Below the pieces are notes generated by a model that saw nothing but the letters and a program-made list of their open reading frames with translations, did not search any database and was not told where the DNA came from. From Verrucomicrobiaceae bacterium (GTDB lineage Bacteria; Verrucomicrobiota; Verrucomicrobiia; Verrucomicrobiales; Akkermansiaceae), in assembly GCA_027484055.1 (NCBI GenBank), contig JAIXQH010000031.1:1-61001 (forward strand): a stretch of DNA of 61,001 nt. Direction: 5' to 3'. The position numbers and the translations under genes were made by a program. This document shows positions 35,701-43,932 of this stretch, piece after piece (the stretch's first letter is position 1; each line of letters opens with the position of its first letter).

Positions 35701-36376
35701 CGGATCCGACGTTACCGTCTTGGGTGTAGGTTCCGGCAAGTGCGGGTATACCGGGCGCTCCTGCAGTGCCTTGGTTGAACATGCTTCTAATCTTAGTTTG
35801 ATCGAAGGCCGGTGCCGGGTCGCCTGCGAACTGTGCCAGAATCGTCAAGCCCACGATGCTGCCTGTAACGGCTTTGGAATTTTCCCTAGCGGCGTTTAAA
35901 ACCGCCGGTTGAAATGATGATCCTGCGGCAGCAGCCCGGACGATTTGCGAAGCAGCTACGCGGGTGTCCCAGCGGGCCTTGCGTTCGGCATCGTAGATAA
36001 GCCGCTGGCTTGAGGCAGCCTGAGTGATGGCACTTGTTCCCAGATCAATGCGTTGCCCAAGCCCAGCGGGAGGAGCTAAATTCGCAAGCACGCCGGTGGA
36101 GACTAATGACAACCCGTCATCTGACAGCCTGGCGTAGTAGTAGGAGTTATCTTGATAGACGTAGACGACGGTGTAACCCGCCAGAGTTTCGGTCCGCCCG
36201 TAGTATTCGTCACCAAAGACTCGGAGTCTAAGCTGCATAGTAGGAGCGAGAGGAGGTCCTTGTCCCCAGGTGATTTCACGCCCTTCAGGCTCATAAGGGG
36301 CCGCCATCGCGATGCCCACGGAGCCTACGATGGAGGCAAGGAAGCAAATGGGCCTTAAAAAGTTGGATTTTTTCAT
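32792..36376 (-). CDS. Large secreted M6 peptidase-like protein with choice-of-anchor D domains
   Basis: 1194 residues. A signal peptide (ICFLASIVGSVGIAMA) is followed by an M6-type region: GLTILAQFAGDPAPAFDQ, VNNYFSEQSAGRLNF, GAHMQGIWPHAGSV, and IGTLCHEDAQMLLGFPDLYA where the zinc motif should be. The Met-turn-like NYCLMGTGSNGS follows. The second zinc histidine of HExxH is glutamine (His370, Glu371, Gln374), so it may be inactive or bind metal differently. Beyond about residue 600 there are beta-sandwich modules, including two ASPM/HYDIN-like repeats (VAQTFTIKNEGTSDLYAI and TRTFTITNRGEGQLTGLAV). It ends RYIRRK. Probably a secreted or surface adhesin/protease relative. Monocistronic. Confidence 0.8.
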   Translation of the reverse strand: MKKSNFLRPICFLASIVGSVGIAMAAPYEPEGREITWGQGPPLAPTMQLRLRVFGDEYYGRTETLAGYTVVYVYQDNSYYYARLSDDGLSLVSTGVLANLAPPAGLGQRIDLGTSAITQAASSQRLIYDAERKARWDTRVAASQIVRAAAAGSSFQPAVLNAARENSKAVTGSIVGLTILAQFAGDPAPAFDQTKIRSMFNQGTAGAPGIPALAGTYTQDGNVGSVNNYFSEQSAGRLNFVQLVTPIVTLPGSRASYNFEDTPTNNEVRSNARAVAEDILRDAISALEATGFNFAPLSVDSTGKVLVTNIILSSPDSGAHMQGIWPHAGSVANPSTNPVTFGTASRPRQIKEYALRTVGTAPITIGTLCHEDAQMLLGFPDLYAYPNMGVGNYCLMGTGSNGSVGSAAVPATAATNGTATTPFVTAFPGPGLPAIPVSSANGGRRPAPINPHFKNLVGWNTVTEITSSTIETATLPTATATSGVARRFRKPGSATESFIVENRSTASKWIAAPLDTGVAVWHVDDSRNGNIQQSSSDINGVSLEQADGLSNLENSILGSNSNASDAGDLFKLTRPSFSANTKPSSTWIDGTASGFQTRVVAVNGTVSSDVAFGPFVPVNTILIDSPNGGEFAFWQNVFPITWSANITGNVRIELCKAGTPVLLIANNVVTSTRRFNWTVPKTVKPGADYTIRITSMTNQPTTGSAPAVDNSDSPFTILDVAFPRNQAIPYGWVKPSGSISSWVVSNLDAVDGSFCLAAIKPRDGSNAGIEYTSTFVEGTASFYIKVSTEAGYDFARFYIDGVEQNMDGTQGLSGNKDWQQYSFPVAAGQHTFKWTYQKDDSFGGLNDRVFIDAVTLPATTEEIAVKTQDANIESGAYTATLPDTTIGFTSVAQTFTIKNEGTSDLYAISLQKEGTNLADFVVSALPKTFLLAGTEMTFNVTFKPTVAGAKVATLNITSSDASESTFSIALRGTALGLPLISVSEPTGTTAMRDGRETRSFGSAPVGSIGSTRTFTITNRGEGQLTGLAVTKSGKANADFQIGALSSVSVAPAGTATFTVTFSPTALRGRSAAVRILSNDVKSGPFDFNVNGTGTAAVPTITSSSSGSFSISSRSLEWAPSVVGFDTPTTLVIDGLKYNSLAIAKGTGTVEVSSNLVDWFSGSDYTTVVSDDGTTLTVRDKTPATESAKRYIRRK

Positions 36377-36393
36377 AAGAATGAGTGACTCAA

Positions 36394-36422
36394 AAAATAG
36401 GACGGTGCAATTCTAGGTTCAA
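36394..36422 (-). promoter_or_regulatory. Candidate sigma70-type promoter for the M6-like gene
   Basis: On the minus strand TTGAAC (36417-36422) and TATTTT (36394-36399) are separated by exactly 17 bp. The -10 hexamer ends 17 bp before the start codon, giving a very short leader without a Shine-Dalgarno sequence. The call rests on hexamer match and position only. Confidence 0.35.
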
Positions 36423-36684
36423 GGATTTGACTGTCGAATACGCTGTGTCCCGTCAACAAAGGGCTATATCGCGAGTGAGTCAAAGTGAAATCGTGTGGCT
36501 CTCAATATTTATCAAAAAAATCTGGGTTCGGCGGGAATCCCGCATTTTTGATCTGCTTGGGCCGAGCGGGGGAATGTGAAGGTGGCTTCAGCTTCGTTCA
36601 AACGGGAGGCCCTTACCCATCCGTAGCACCTGCGGCCACCTCGACATCGACATTGATCGAGGTGGCTAAGGCATCACGAGGACT
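36423..36684. other. Intergenic region with two hairpins
   Basis: No gene is visible between the oxidoreductase stop and the M6-like promoter. A 10-bp perfect stem GCCACCTCGA / TCGAGGTGGC at 36635-36666 (12-nt loop) lies 18 bp past the oxidoreductase stop, without a T tract. A second, short stem GCGGG-AAT-CCCGC is at 36531-36543; on the minus strand a T7 run follows 11 nt later. Either could end the oxidoreductase transcript. Confidence 0.5.
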
Positions 36685-37812
36685 TCAGCCACGGTGCGTC
36701 CATTCTGGCAGACGCACGATTTCACCGCCTTTGAGGGCAGATTCGTGAGCGAGGATACCAGTGCAGGTGATGTTCGCGCTTTCCACGGCGTTGGGGTAGG
36801 CGTCTTTGCCCGTTTTGAGCATTTCGACAAAATGGTGGGCTAAATGGGGATGTGAGCCGCCATGCCCGCCGCCCTGAGTGAAGGATAGATGGTCGCCACC
36901 GTCTTCACCGCCATAGACTCCACCGGTGGTGAAGGCCTGGATTTCCACGGGTAATTCGTAGGCGAAATCTGGGCATCTCACCTCGCTGGGGATCTCCGGC
37001 TCGGGGAGTTTCGCCGTGTGAATCACGAGGGGTTGATGCTCAATCAGCGGCCATTCCACCGATTGCTTCGTTCCGTAAACCTCGAAGGATTCGCGATATT
37101 GGCGGGCCACATCGAAGAGCGAACGGTGAAGCTGAGCGGATAAATCACTGTCCTTGAACTTAATATGGCAGGACTCGACCGCGAAGGTGGAGCCGTAACA
37201 GGCGTGCATTTCCTCCGCGATCGTGCCGGAGCCGAAGCAAGACACATACTCGGCCTCGCCACGCGTGAGGCCTAGAATCGGGCCGACACAGTGGGTCGCG
37301 TAGTGCATCGGCGGCAGGCCAGGCCAGTAACCGGGCCAACCTTCCATGTCTTGTTGGTGAGAAGCCTTGAGAAATTGGATTTTTCCCAACTCGCCCTTTT
37401 CATAGAGACTCTTCATGAAAAGGAACTCACGGGCATAGACCACGGTTTCCATCATCATGTATTTCAGCCCCGTTTCCTTGATCAACTCGACGATCTGGCG
37501 ACATTCTTCGACGGTCGTCGCCATCGGCACGGTGCAGGCGACGTGTTTGCCGGCTTTTAGGGCTTGGATCGTTTGGCGGCCGTGATCGGGGATGGGAGAA
37601 TTGATGTGCACCGCGTCGATTTCTGGATCGGCGAGCAGCTCTTCGTAGGACGTGTAGCGTTTTGAAATCCCATATTTATCGCCGATTTCGTCCAACTTGG
37701 ATTGAGTCCGTTGGCAAATCGCCAGCATGTTCGCATCTGGGTGGCGTTGGTAAATAGGGATGAATTCGGCTCCGAATCCGAGTCCGACGATGGCGATGTT
37801 GATTCCAGACAT
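36685..37812 (-). CDS. Gfo/Idh/MocA family oxidoreductase
   Basis: 375 residues. The N-terminal Rossmann domain opens INIAIVGLGFGAEFIPIYQR (GxGxxx type), with AICQRTQSKLDEIGDKYGI and YTSYEELLADPEIDAVHINS. The family motif GKHVACTVPMATTVEE replaces the common EKPxA by TVPMA, so the usual catalytic lysine of EKP is absent. The C-terminal alpha/beta domain has HQQDMEGWPGYWPGLPPMHY and AHHFVEMLKTGKDAYPNAVE. Proteins of this size are abundant in PVC bacteria and act on sugars or inositols with NAD(P). An AraC regulator lies 60 bp upstream on the same strand, so they may form one sugar-responsive unit. Confidence 0.9.
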   Translation of the reverse strand: MSGINIAIVGLGFGAEFIPIYQRHPDANMLAICQRTQSKLDEIGDKYGISKRYTSYEELLADPEIDAVHINSPIPDHGRQTIQALKAGKHVACTVPMATTVEECRQIVELIKETGLKYMMMETVVYAREFLFMKSLYEKGELGKIQFLKASHQQDMEGWPGYWPGLPPMHYATHCVGPILGLTRGEAEYVSCFGSGTIAEEMHACYGSTFAVESCHIKFKDSDLSAQLHRSLFDVARQYRESFEVYGTKQSVEWPLIEHQPLVIHTAKLPEPEIPSEVRCPDFAYELPVEIQAFTTGGVYGGEDGGDHLSFTQGGGHGGSHPHLAHHFVEMLKTGKDAYPNAVESANITCTGILAHESALKGGEIVRLPEWTHRG

Positions 37813-37872
37813 AAGAATGATTTGAGGGTCGCGATCAGCTTTTAGGAAATGCTGAGCGGGCTGCAGACTGAA

Positions 37873-38679
37873 TCAGATCGCCCGCTCACGGCTTGTAGAT
37901 TCCCGCCTCTTTTGTGTAAGATCCCGCCTTTTTAATGATTCCGATCGTCGTTCGAGTCGGTATTGTGTGGCCGTTTGCCCCATGTGCTTGCGGAATTGCC
38001 GGGCGAAATCACTATGATCGTAAAAGCCAGCATCCAGCGCCACCGTTGTCACCGGCTGATTCGTCCTCGCCAATAAACTACACGCCTCGATCACGCGCAT
38101 TCGGATCATGAAATCTTGCGGCGTCATTTGAAAAGTGACCCGAAATTTCCGTTCGAACTGCCTCACTGACATGCACGCCAGTCTCGCCAACTGAGGTAAA
38201 TCCAGCTTGTCCCTGAAGTGTTTTTTTAAATGCTCCGCCACGGTCGCCAGCTCTAAGTAAGGCTGCATGGTCGCGTGCTGAGTTTCATAGCTGCGGACCG
38301 TGCCGCATAAGCCGCAGACTTGGCCCGACTTGTCGAAAAGCGGTAACTTATCCGTGATGAACCACTCCGGCTTGCCCATTTGATTCGGGAAAAGCTCGAT
38401 AATGCCCACCAAGGCCGTCTTTGTCGCCATGACATGCTCATCATCCCGGGCAAATTTCTCCGCCAAACGTGGTGAAAAGATCAGATCGTCCTTCATCCCA
38501 ATGATTTCCTCCTCCACTTGAAATCCACAGCGCTGCACGAAAGCTGGATTCCCCGCCATGAAACGCCTCTCACAATCTTTCGCGAAAAAAAGCGTGCCCG
38601 GAAGGTGATCGAATAGATGACGGAACTGTCCTGATGGCAGCGCCTCCGTCCAGATCCGGTGCCTCTCTTTGTGATTCAT
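37873..38679 (-). CDS. PAS-domain AraC family transcriptional regulator
   Basis: 268 residues from the ATG at 38679. The N-terminal PAS-type sensor is LFDHLPGTLFFAKDCERRFM, FVQRCGFQVEEEIIGM and a C-rich SGQVCGLCGTVRSYE. The C-terminal AraC domain has two helix-turn-helix motifs: LPQLARLACMSVRQFERKF with QMTPQDFMIRMRV, and TTVALDAGFYDHSDFARQFR. The ligand of the PAS domain is unknown. It probably controls the downstream oxidoreductase and perhaps the divergent ThuA/haem gene, whose start is 120 bp away. Confidence 0.9.
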   Translation of the reverse strand: MNHKERHRIWTEALPSGQFRHLFDHLPGTLFFAKDCERRFMAGNPAFVQRCGFQVEEEIIGMKDDLIFSPRLAEKFARDDEHVMATKTALVGIIELFPNQMGKPEWFITDKLPLFDKSGQVCGLCGTVRSYETQHATMQPYLELATVAEHLKKHFRDKLDLPQLARLACMSVRQFERKFRVTFQMTPQDFMIRMRVIEACSLLARTNQPVTTVALDAGFYDHSDFARQFRKHMGQTATQYRLERRSESLKRRDLTQKRRESTSRERAI

Positions 38680-38799
38680 CTGGCGTGATCTTACACAAAC
38701 GATCCGCAATTCTACAAGCGAAGGCTCTTTGAATTATCGCAAGTTCCTCACTCTACCGGCTGAAACTCACCCACACTAACCCGCCTCTCCTTCATTTGT

Positions 38800-41700
38800 A
38801 TGAAACCGCTCCTACGACTTCTCTCCCTCTCGCTACTCGCGCACTGCCCCGCCCTTGCAGCCAGCCCCAATGGCGATGCACGCCGCGTTGAAGTCCTTTT
38901 CCTCGGCGCTCCCGCCGCCAATCACCCCGCTCACCAACCCGTCGAGAGCTACCGCGTTCTGAAAAAAGCCCTGGGCGTGGACGGCATCAACCTCACCTAC
39001 ACCGAAGATCTCGCGGACCTCCGCCGCGACCTACTCGACCGCTACGACGGCGTCATGTTCTACGGAAATTGGAAAAAATCCGAGTCCATGGACTCCGCCC
39101 AGGAAAAAGCCCTGCTCGGCTACGTCAATGACGGCGGCGGCTTCCTCCCGCTCCACTCCGCCTCCGCCTCCTTTGGTGGCTCGCCCGCCTACATCAAGCT
39201 CGTCGGCGGCCACTTCAAATCCCATGAAACTGGCGTCTTCACCACTCGCATCGCAGAGCCGGAGCACCCCATCATGAAAGGATTTACTGGCTTTGAAACT
39301 TGGGATGAAACCTACACCCACGACCAACTCACCACCGACCGCACCGTGCTCCAGTTCCGTGACCAAGAACCTTGGACCTGGGTCCGCAACCAGGGGAAAG
39401 GGAAGGTCTTCTACACCGCCTACGGTCACGACGCCCGGACTTGGGGGCAGCCTGCTTTCCATGAATTACTCCGCCGCGCCGTCCTCTGGAGCGTCGGCGA
39501 CAAGGCCCGCGCCCGCCTCGCCGCGCTCAAGCTCCCCACGCTTGAGTCCGAAGAAATGATACTCCCCGGCTACCTAGAACACAAAACCATCACCCGCGGC
39601 CAAAAACCTCTCTCCCCTGCCGAATCCCTCAAAATGGCCCAAGTCCCCAACGGTTTCGACATCGCCCTTTTCGCCAGCGAGCCAGACATCGTCAACCCCA
39701 TCCACATCACTTGGGATGACAAGGGCCGTGCTTACGTCGTCGAGACCGTGGACTACCCGAACAATCTCCAAGCCGGAAATCTCGGCCACGACCTCATTCA
39801 CCTCTGTGAAGACACCAATGGCGACGGCAAGGCCGACAAGTTCACCCTCTTCGCCGACAAGCTCTCCATCCCCTCCTCCGCTGTGTTCGTGAATGGCGGC
39901 CTCATCATCACCAACTGCACGGAAATGCTCTTCCTGAAGGACACCGATGGCGACGGCAAAGCGGACGTCCGCAAAGTCCTCTTCACCGGATTCAACCCCG
40001 CAGACACCCACGCCGGCGTTTCCAGCCTCCGCTACGGCCTCGACAACTGGATCTACGCCACTGTCGGCTACGCGGGTTTCAAGGGCAGTGTCGGCGGCGA
40101 GAACTTCGACTTTAAAATGGGCGTCTTTCGTTTCAAATCCGACGGCAGCAAGCTCGAATTCCTCCAAAACACCACCAACAACACCTGGGGCCTCGGCTTC
40201 ACGTCTGACTTCGACATCCTCGGCTCCACCGCCAACGGCAACCCCTCCTGGTATTACACGTTCTCCAAGGAAGCCTACGATTCCGCAAAGCTCGCTCAGC
40301 CTCGCACCCCTGCTGGCGACACCAACCCGATGTATTTCCCCACCTCGCTTGACATCCGCCAAGTGGATCAGCACGACCGCTACACTGCCGCCGCCGGACA
40401 CACCTTTTACACGGCCGCACGCTTCCCGGAAATTTACCGGGATCGCATCGCCTTCGTCTGCGAGCCAACCGGAAAACTCGTCGGCCAGTTTGATGTCACC
40501 GCCAAGGGCGCAGGCTTCAACTCCTTTCAACAACCCAACAACCTCTACTCCAGCGCCGATGCCTGGTCCGGCCCCGTCGCCGCAGAAACCGGCCCCGACG
40601 GCGCAGTCTGGGTATCCGATTGGTATAACCTCATCATCCAGCACAACCCCACCCCCACCGTGAAATCCGCAGGCTACGACGCCAAGACCGGTAAAGGCGC
40701 CGCCTACGAATCCCCCGTTCGCGACATTTCCATGGGCCGCATTTTCCGTATCTTCCCGAAAGGTAGTAAAAACGACAGCCAGCCCAAGCTCGTCGCCACG
40801 GATCTCTCCTCCCTGCTCGCTGGCCTGCACCACCCGAACCTCTTCTGGCGAGTTCAAGCCCAGCGCCTCATCGTCGAGTCTGGCTCCACCACCGCTGCCG
40901 CGAAATTGAAAGCACTCATCAAATCCAGCCCCAAAGAAGACGCCGCCATCCATGCCTTTTATACGCTACAAGGCTTGAACGCCCTCGATGACGACACCAT
41001 CCAGCTCGCCCTCAGCACCGGTGGCCGTGGACTTTACCGCGCGGCACTTTCCGCAGTGAGCAGCGAAAAGGGTCTCTTGAAAAGCGGCGTTGTTTCTGCG
41101 GCCGACTCCCGGGCACTCGCAGAAGCGCTTGTGGCACTTGCAGGCCTCAGCCCCTCCGAAAGCATCGGCCAAGCACTGCTCGCCACGCTCAATGGCAACA
41201 CCGCCATCGTCACCGATCCCGCCCTATACGATGCCTGGCAAATCGCCGCCCGCCATCACGCACCCGGCGTGATTCTCGCCTCACTTGCCAGCGATCCCGC
41301 GCCACCCGCTGTCAATTCCGTCATCAAATCCTTCAACTCCGCCGCCAGCCCCGCCCGCGATGCACTCGCCACTAGTTTGAAATCCCGCAGCGAGCCAAGC
41401 GCCCAGACGCTCGCCGCCCTCTTCGCCGCAGAACCTGCCGTCATCAAGGAAATCGTCCGCGTTAATAAATCTGAGCCACGGGTCATGAAAAATGGCAGCC
41501 TCATCTACAACCGCACCTGCGTCGCCTGTCACGGCCCTGAAGGTCTCGGCGTCCCCGGTGCCTTCCCGCCGCTCGATGGTTCACCGATTGTCGTTGGCGA
41601 TCCCAGCGTCCCCACTCGCATCCTCCTCCACGGGCTGCAAGGTCCCATCGAAGTGCTTGGCAAGACCTACAACAACATCATGCCCGCGCACTCCGATCTC

Positions 41701-41850
41701 AAAGACAACGAAATCTCCGACGTGCTCACCTACGTCCGCCAAAGCTGGACCAACGATGCGCCCGCCGTGCCAGAGCCACTCATCAAGAAGACACGCGAGG
41801 ATTTCTCCAGCCGCAAAACCCCTTGGACGGCGACAGAGTTGTTGAAATAA
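38800..41850 (+). CDS. ThuA / PVC-type haem-binding dehydrogenase with C-terminal cytochrome c domain
   Basis: 1016 residues, exported (LLRLLSLSLLAHCPALAAS). A ThuA-like domain comes first (about 28-240: RRVEVLFLGAPAANHPAHQP, GGGFLPLHSASASFGGSPAY). It is followed by a membrane-bound-dehydrogenase-type beta-propeller (VPNGFDIALFASEPDIVNPI, LCEDTNGDGKADKFTLFAD), HEAT-like helices, and a cytochrome c domain with the haem motif RTCVACHGPEGLG (Cys907, Cys910, His911). The probable axial methionine is in TYNNIMPAHSDL. The repeated DTNGDGKAD motifs may bind calcium. Such proteins are numerous in Planctomycetota and Verrucomicrobiota and are thought to oxidise sugars in the periplasm; the exact substrate is unknown. 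Confidence 0.92.
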   Translation: MKPLLRLLSLSLLAHCPALAASPNGDARRVEVLFLGAPAANHPAHQPVESYRVLKKALGVDGINLTYTEDLADLRRDLLDRYDGVMFYGNWKKSESMDSAQEKALLGYVNDGGGFLPLHSASASFGGSPAYIKLVGGHFKSHETGVFTTRIAEPEHPIMKGFTGFETWDETYTHDQLTTDRTVLQFRDQEPWTWVRNQGKGKVFYTAYGHDARTWGQPAFHELLRRAVLWSVGDKARARLAALKLPTLESEEMILPGYLEHKTITRGQKPLSPAESLKMAQVPNGFDIALFASEPDIVNPIHITWDDKGRAYVVETVDYPNNLQAGNLGHDLIHLCEDTNGDGKADKFTLFADKLSIPSSAVFVNGGLIITNCTEMLFLKDTDGDGKADVRKVLFTGFNPADTHAGVSSLRYGLDNWIYATVGYAGFKGSVGGENFDFKMGVFRFKSDGSKLEFLQNTTNNTWGLGFTSDFDILGSTANGNPSWYYTFSKEAYDSAKLAQPRTPAGDTNPMYFPTSLDIRQVDQHDRYTAAAGHTFYTAARFPEIYRDRIAFVCEPTGKLVGQFDVTAKGAGFNSFQQPNNLYSSADAWSGPVAAETGPDGAVWVSDWYNLIIQHNPTPTVKSAGYDAKTGKGAAYESPVRDISMGRIFRIFPKGSKNDSQPKLVATDLSSLLAGLHHPNLFWRVQAQRLIVESGSTTAAAKLKALIKSSPKEDAAIHAFYTLQGLNALDDDTIQLALSTGGRGLYRAALSAVSSEKGLLKSGVVSAADSRALAEALVALAGLSPSESIGQALLATLNGNTAIVTDPALYDAWQIAARHHAPGVILASLASDPAPPAVNSVIKSFNSAASPARDALATSLKSRSEPSAQTLAALFAAEPAVIKEIVRVNKSEPRVMKNGSLIYNRTCVACHGPEGLGVPGAFPPLDGSPIVVGDPSVPTRILLHGLQGPIEVLGKTYNNIMPAHSDLKDNEISDVLTYVRQSWTNDAPAVPEPLIKKTREDFSSRKTPWTATELLK

Positions 41851-41863
41851 GGAGCAACGTTTC

Positions 41864-41932
41864 GGATTAGGCGACGGCGAGCGGGAAGCGTTGATGACAT
41901 GATAGATGCCATACGAGCCGTCGCCCGAATCC
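41864..41932. terminator. Bidirectional hairpin between convergent genes
   Basis: The stem GGATT-a-GGCGACGGC pairs with GCCGTCGCC-cg-AATCC (41864-41878 and 41917-41932) around a 38-nt loop. It lies 13 bp after the plus-strand stop and 20 bp after the minus-strand stop. T-richness is limited (CTTTGTTG on plus), so termination in both directions is plausible but unproven. Confidence 0.6.
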
Positions 41933-41951
41933 CTTTGTTGGCGATTTAGGT

Positions 41952-43019
41952 TTATTGAGAGACCTTGGCATCGCTGATAGTCGGAACCGGGACGCTATCT
42001 GCCCAAGAGATGGCGCGTCGCTCCACATCGGCTGGAACGCCCGGGACGACAATGAGTATCTGAGTCAGCGTCTTGTGATCCGGCCATGAAGTCTCCACCG
42101 CCGGCATCAGGATGTTTAGGTTTGCCTCGGGCAGATCCAATTTATTGAAGGAGACTTGGAGCTTGCAGGCCGGGTCGCCATTCTCCGTCTTGCCGAAGAC
42201 GAGTGCCACCGCCTGCGAACTACCGTATGCCATCGCCCATCCGCCTAGCGCCTGCGGTTTCCAGAATCGGTAGCCATCGCCGCTGAAAGTTCCGAGACCG
42301 TGCTTTTGCATTGGGAGCACGCTTCTGCGGAAGGGCGACCAGCCCTCAAAATACGATGTCTGCAAAGCGCTGCCGTAGTGTTCACAGATCATCGTCGTCT
42401 CAGCCTGCAAAGTCGTCACCCACGCCGTCCCGTTCCACCGATCTTCGTGGATATTGGTGAGCTTCCACGGATGCCTCGTCACATGGCGTGTCAGTTTCAG
42501 GCTTCCATCGTCGAGCACCTCGTAGTCCGAGGTCGTGAGAAAATCTGGCGTGCCGTGGGTGTCTAGATTCGCATAGAACCAATGCCGCAATTGCGAGACA
42601 AACCGGAGCTTGCGGGTCGGGCCGCTGGTGGGCGTCACCACCACATCGCAGGTGGCTGCACCGCCAAACGATCCCTCCATCGTCGCATTGGCGCGCCGGT
42701 CCTTGTCGCCCACGGAATTACTTGGGACTTTGTAGCGGCCGTTCCAATAGGTCCACTGAATGACTCGGTCGGTGGACTCTCCCTGAAACGATGGCCCTAT
42801 TAGATTCTGCCCCGGAGCAACGGCCAAATCGAAGATCCCGTTGATCGCGCCACCCTTGTTGAACACATAATGAAAGCGATCAGCCCCGGCGAGAGCCACT
42901 GTGAGCGTGCGAGTCGCCGCGTCGTAACGGCAGCCGGGTATTTCACCAAGAGCCAGTGGGACCGAGACTCCGAGAGCCGAGAGCACGAGTAAGGTTGGGA
43001 AGAGGATGGTGTATCTCAC
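41952..43019 (-). CDS. Hypothetical secreted protein
   Basis: 355 residues from a GTG start, with a signal peptide (FPTLLVLSALGVSVPLALGE). The body is beta-rich with many aromatic residues: RVIQWTYWNGRYKVPSN, LRFVSQLRHWFYANLDTHGT and TSYFEGWSPFRRSVLP. It resembles secreted carbohydrate-binding or lyase-like folds of Verrucomicrobiota, but no family was recognised and no catalytic set is assigned. It is single on the minus strand and convergent with the ThuA/haem gene. Confidence 0.6.
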   Translation of the reverse strand: MRYTILFPTLLVLSALGVSVPLALGEIPGCRYDAATRTLTVALAGADRFHYVFNKGGAINGIFDLAVAPGQNLIGPSFQGESTDRVIQWTYWNGRYKVPSNSVGDKDRRANATMEGSFGGAATCDVVVTPTSGPTRKLRFVSQLRHWFYANLDTHGTPDFLTTSDYEVLDDGSLKLTRHVTRHPWKLTNIHEDRWNGTAWVTTLQAETTMICEHYGSALQTSYFEGWSPFRRSVLPMQKHGLGTFSGDGYRFWKPQALGGWAMAYGSSQAVALVFGKTENGDPACKLQVSFNKLDLPEANLNILMPAVETSWPDHKTLTQILIVVPGVPADVERRAISWADSVPVPTISDAKVSQ

Positions 43020-43184
43020 GAAGCGGCTTCTATTTTCAGGGGACGATGTTCATGCGCAATGTTAAAGAGCACGGAACCCTATCAGCGGGGCCGCGCGTCG
43101 CTCACGGGGTTGAGATATAACTACAGAAGGTCATAAAACTGGGCAGCTGATAGAGGTTACGCGTCTCGGCTTGTGAGTCTTGTT

Positions 43185-43607
43185 TTATTTAATGAAGTAT
43201 CCAGATACACGCCATACTCCATCAGACTTCATCGGTGTAACCGTCTCAACCGAATCACGCTTATCTGAGAATGACGTCCTGAACTGAATGACGACATACT
43301 CGCCTTCTGGCGCGTCAGGAAGTGAAGCCATAAACACCGCAGAGCTTAGTTCGCGTGACTTCATCACGCCAAGAGGCTTCCGAGCAGCCGCGACCATCTC
43401 AGACCAGTGCTCCTCCTTAACTTTGTCTTTGAAAAATGGCGCCGCCTCCTGCCAGCTCTTCTTGTATTCTTTAGCATCGACCAACGCCAGCCACGACTTG
43501 GCTGCGGCCACTGCGGCATCAGTCTTCTCATCAGCTTGCGCGGTGCCTGCGAATATTCCAAGTGCGCATGCAAGAATCAGGGCTTTAATCATTGTTATTC
43601 TTTTCAT
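43185..43607 (-). CDS. DUF4019 domain-containing secreted protein
   Basis: 140 residues from the ATG at 43607; the signal peptide is MIKALILACALGIFAGTAQA. The DUF4019 pattern is clear: AAVAAAKSWLALVDAKEYKK followed by SWQEAAPFFKDKV, EEHWSEMVAAARKPLGVMKS, GEYVVIQFRTSFSDK and a C-terminal DGVWRVSGYFIK. The fold is NTF2/cystatin-like and the function is unknown. Two CACGTG-containing direct repeats lie 35-60 bp upstream of the start. Confidence 0.88.
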   Translation of the reverse strand: MKRITMIKALILACALGIFAGTAQADEKTDAAVAAAKSWLALVDAKEYKKSWQEAAPFFKDKVKEEHWSEMVAAARKPLGVMKSRELSSAVFMASLPDAPEGEYVVIQFRTSFSDKRDSVETVTPMKSDGVWRVSGYFIK

Positions 43608-43641
43608 GGGTTTGATTTGATTGGTATTAAATTTTACGCCC

Positions 43642-43667
43642 CAAATCACGTGACACAAATCACGTGA
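43642..43667. repeat. Two direct repeats containing CACGTG upstream of the DUF4019 gene
   Basis: CAAATCACGTGA occurs at 43642-43653 and again at 43656-43667, a 14-bp period with a CA spacer. Each copy contains the palindrome CACGTG. Their position in front of the DUF4019 start suggests an operator, but tandem duplication without function is equally possible. Confidence 0.55.
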
Positions 43668-43840
43668 GACACAAGTAATCAAATAAATGATTGCAGTCGC
43701 GCTGAGGCCCTAAAGCTAGGGGGCAAGTCTAAGCATTCGACTGCTCTTAAGAAGGATTCCGGAAACAGATTTTCAGCCCCCCAGCGCTCTGTCAGGATTT
43801 CAGCCTGCCTGACGGGCTTGCTGGCGAGCGATGAGACTCG
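43665..43840. repeat. Decayed copy of the 3' end and flank of the thioesterase locus
   Basis: Homologous to 55458-55620. Both begin TGAGACACAAG, continue for exactly 86 bp to GAAGGATTC, then GAAACAG and CAGCGCTC. On the minus strand this copy reads KPVRQAEILTERWGAENLF, against KPVRLPKGWAERWG-stop at the thioesterase C-terminus. No intact gene remains. It is either a gene remnant or one member of a dispersed repeat family. Identity by eye is roughly 60%. Confidence 0.65.
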
Positions 43841-43932
43841 TGAAGTCACTCGAGATGAAGCCAGCCGCCAATCCGTCGAACGTATGGACACCGTTGTTTG
43901 TGTAGTAATTTTGAAATGCTTGCTGGAGGAGC

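Noticed and set aside
39574..40953. 459-residue ORF antisense to the ThuA/haem gene
   Set aside because: Its composition is extremely Gly/Val/Glu/Ala-rich as expected for the complement of a GC-rich gene with strong codon bias, and the plus-strand gene is unambiguous.
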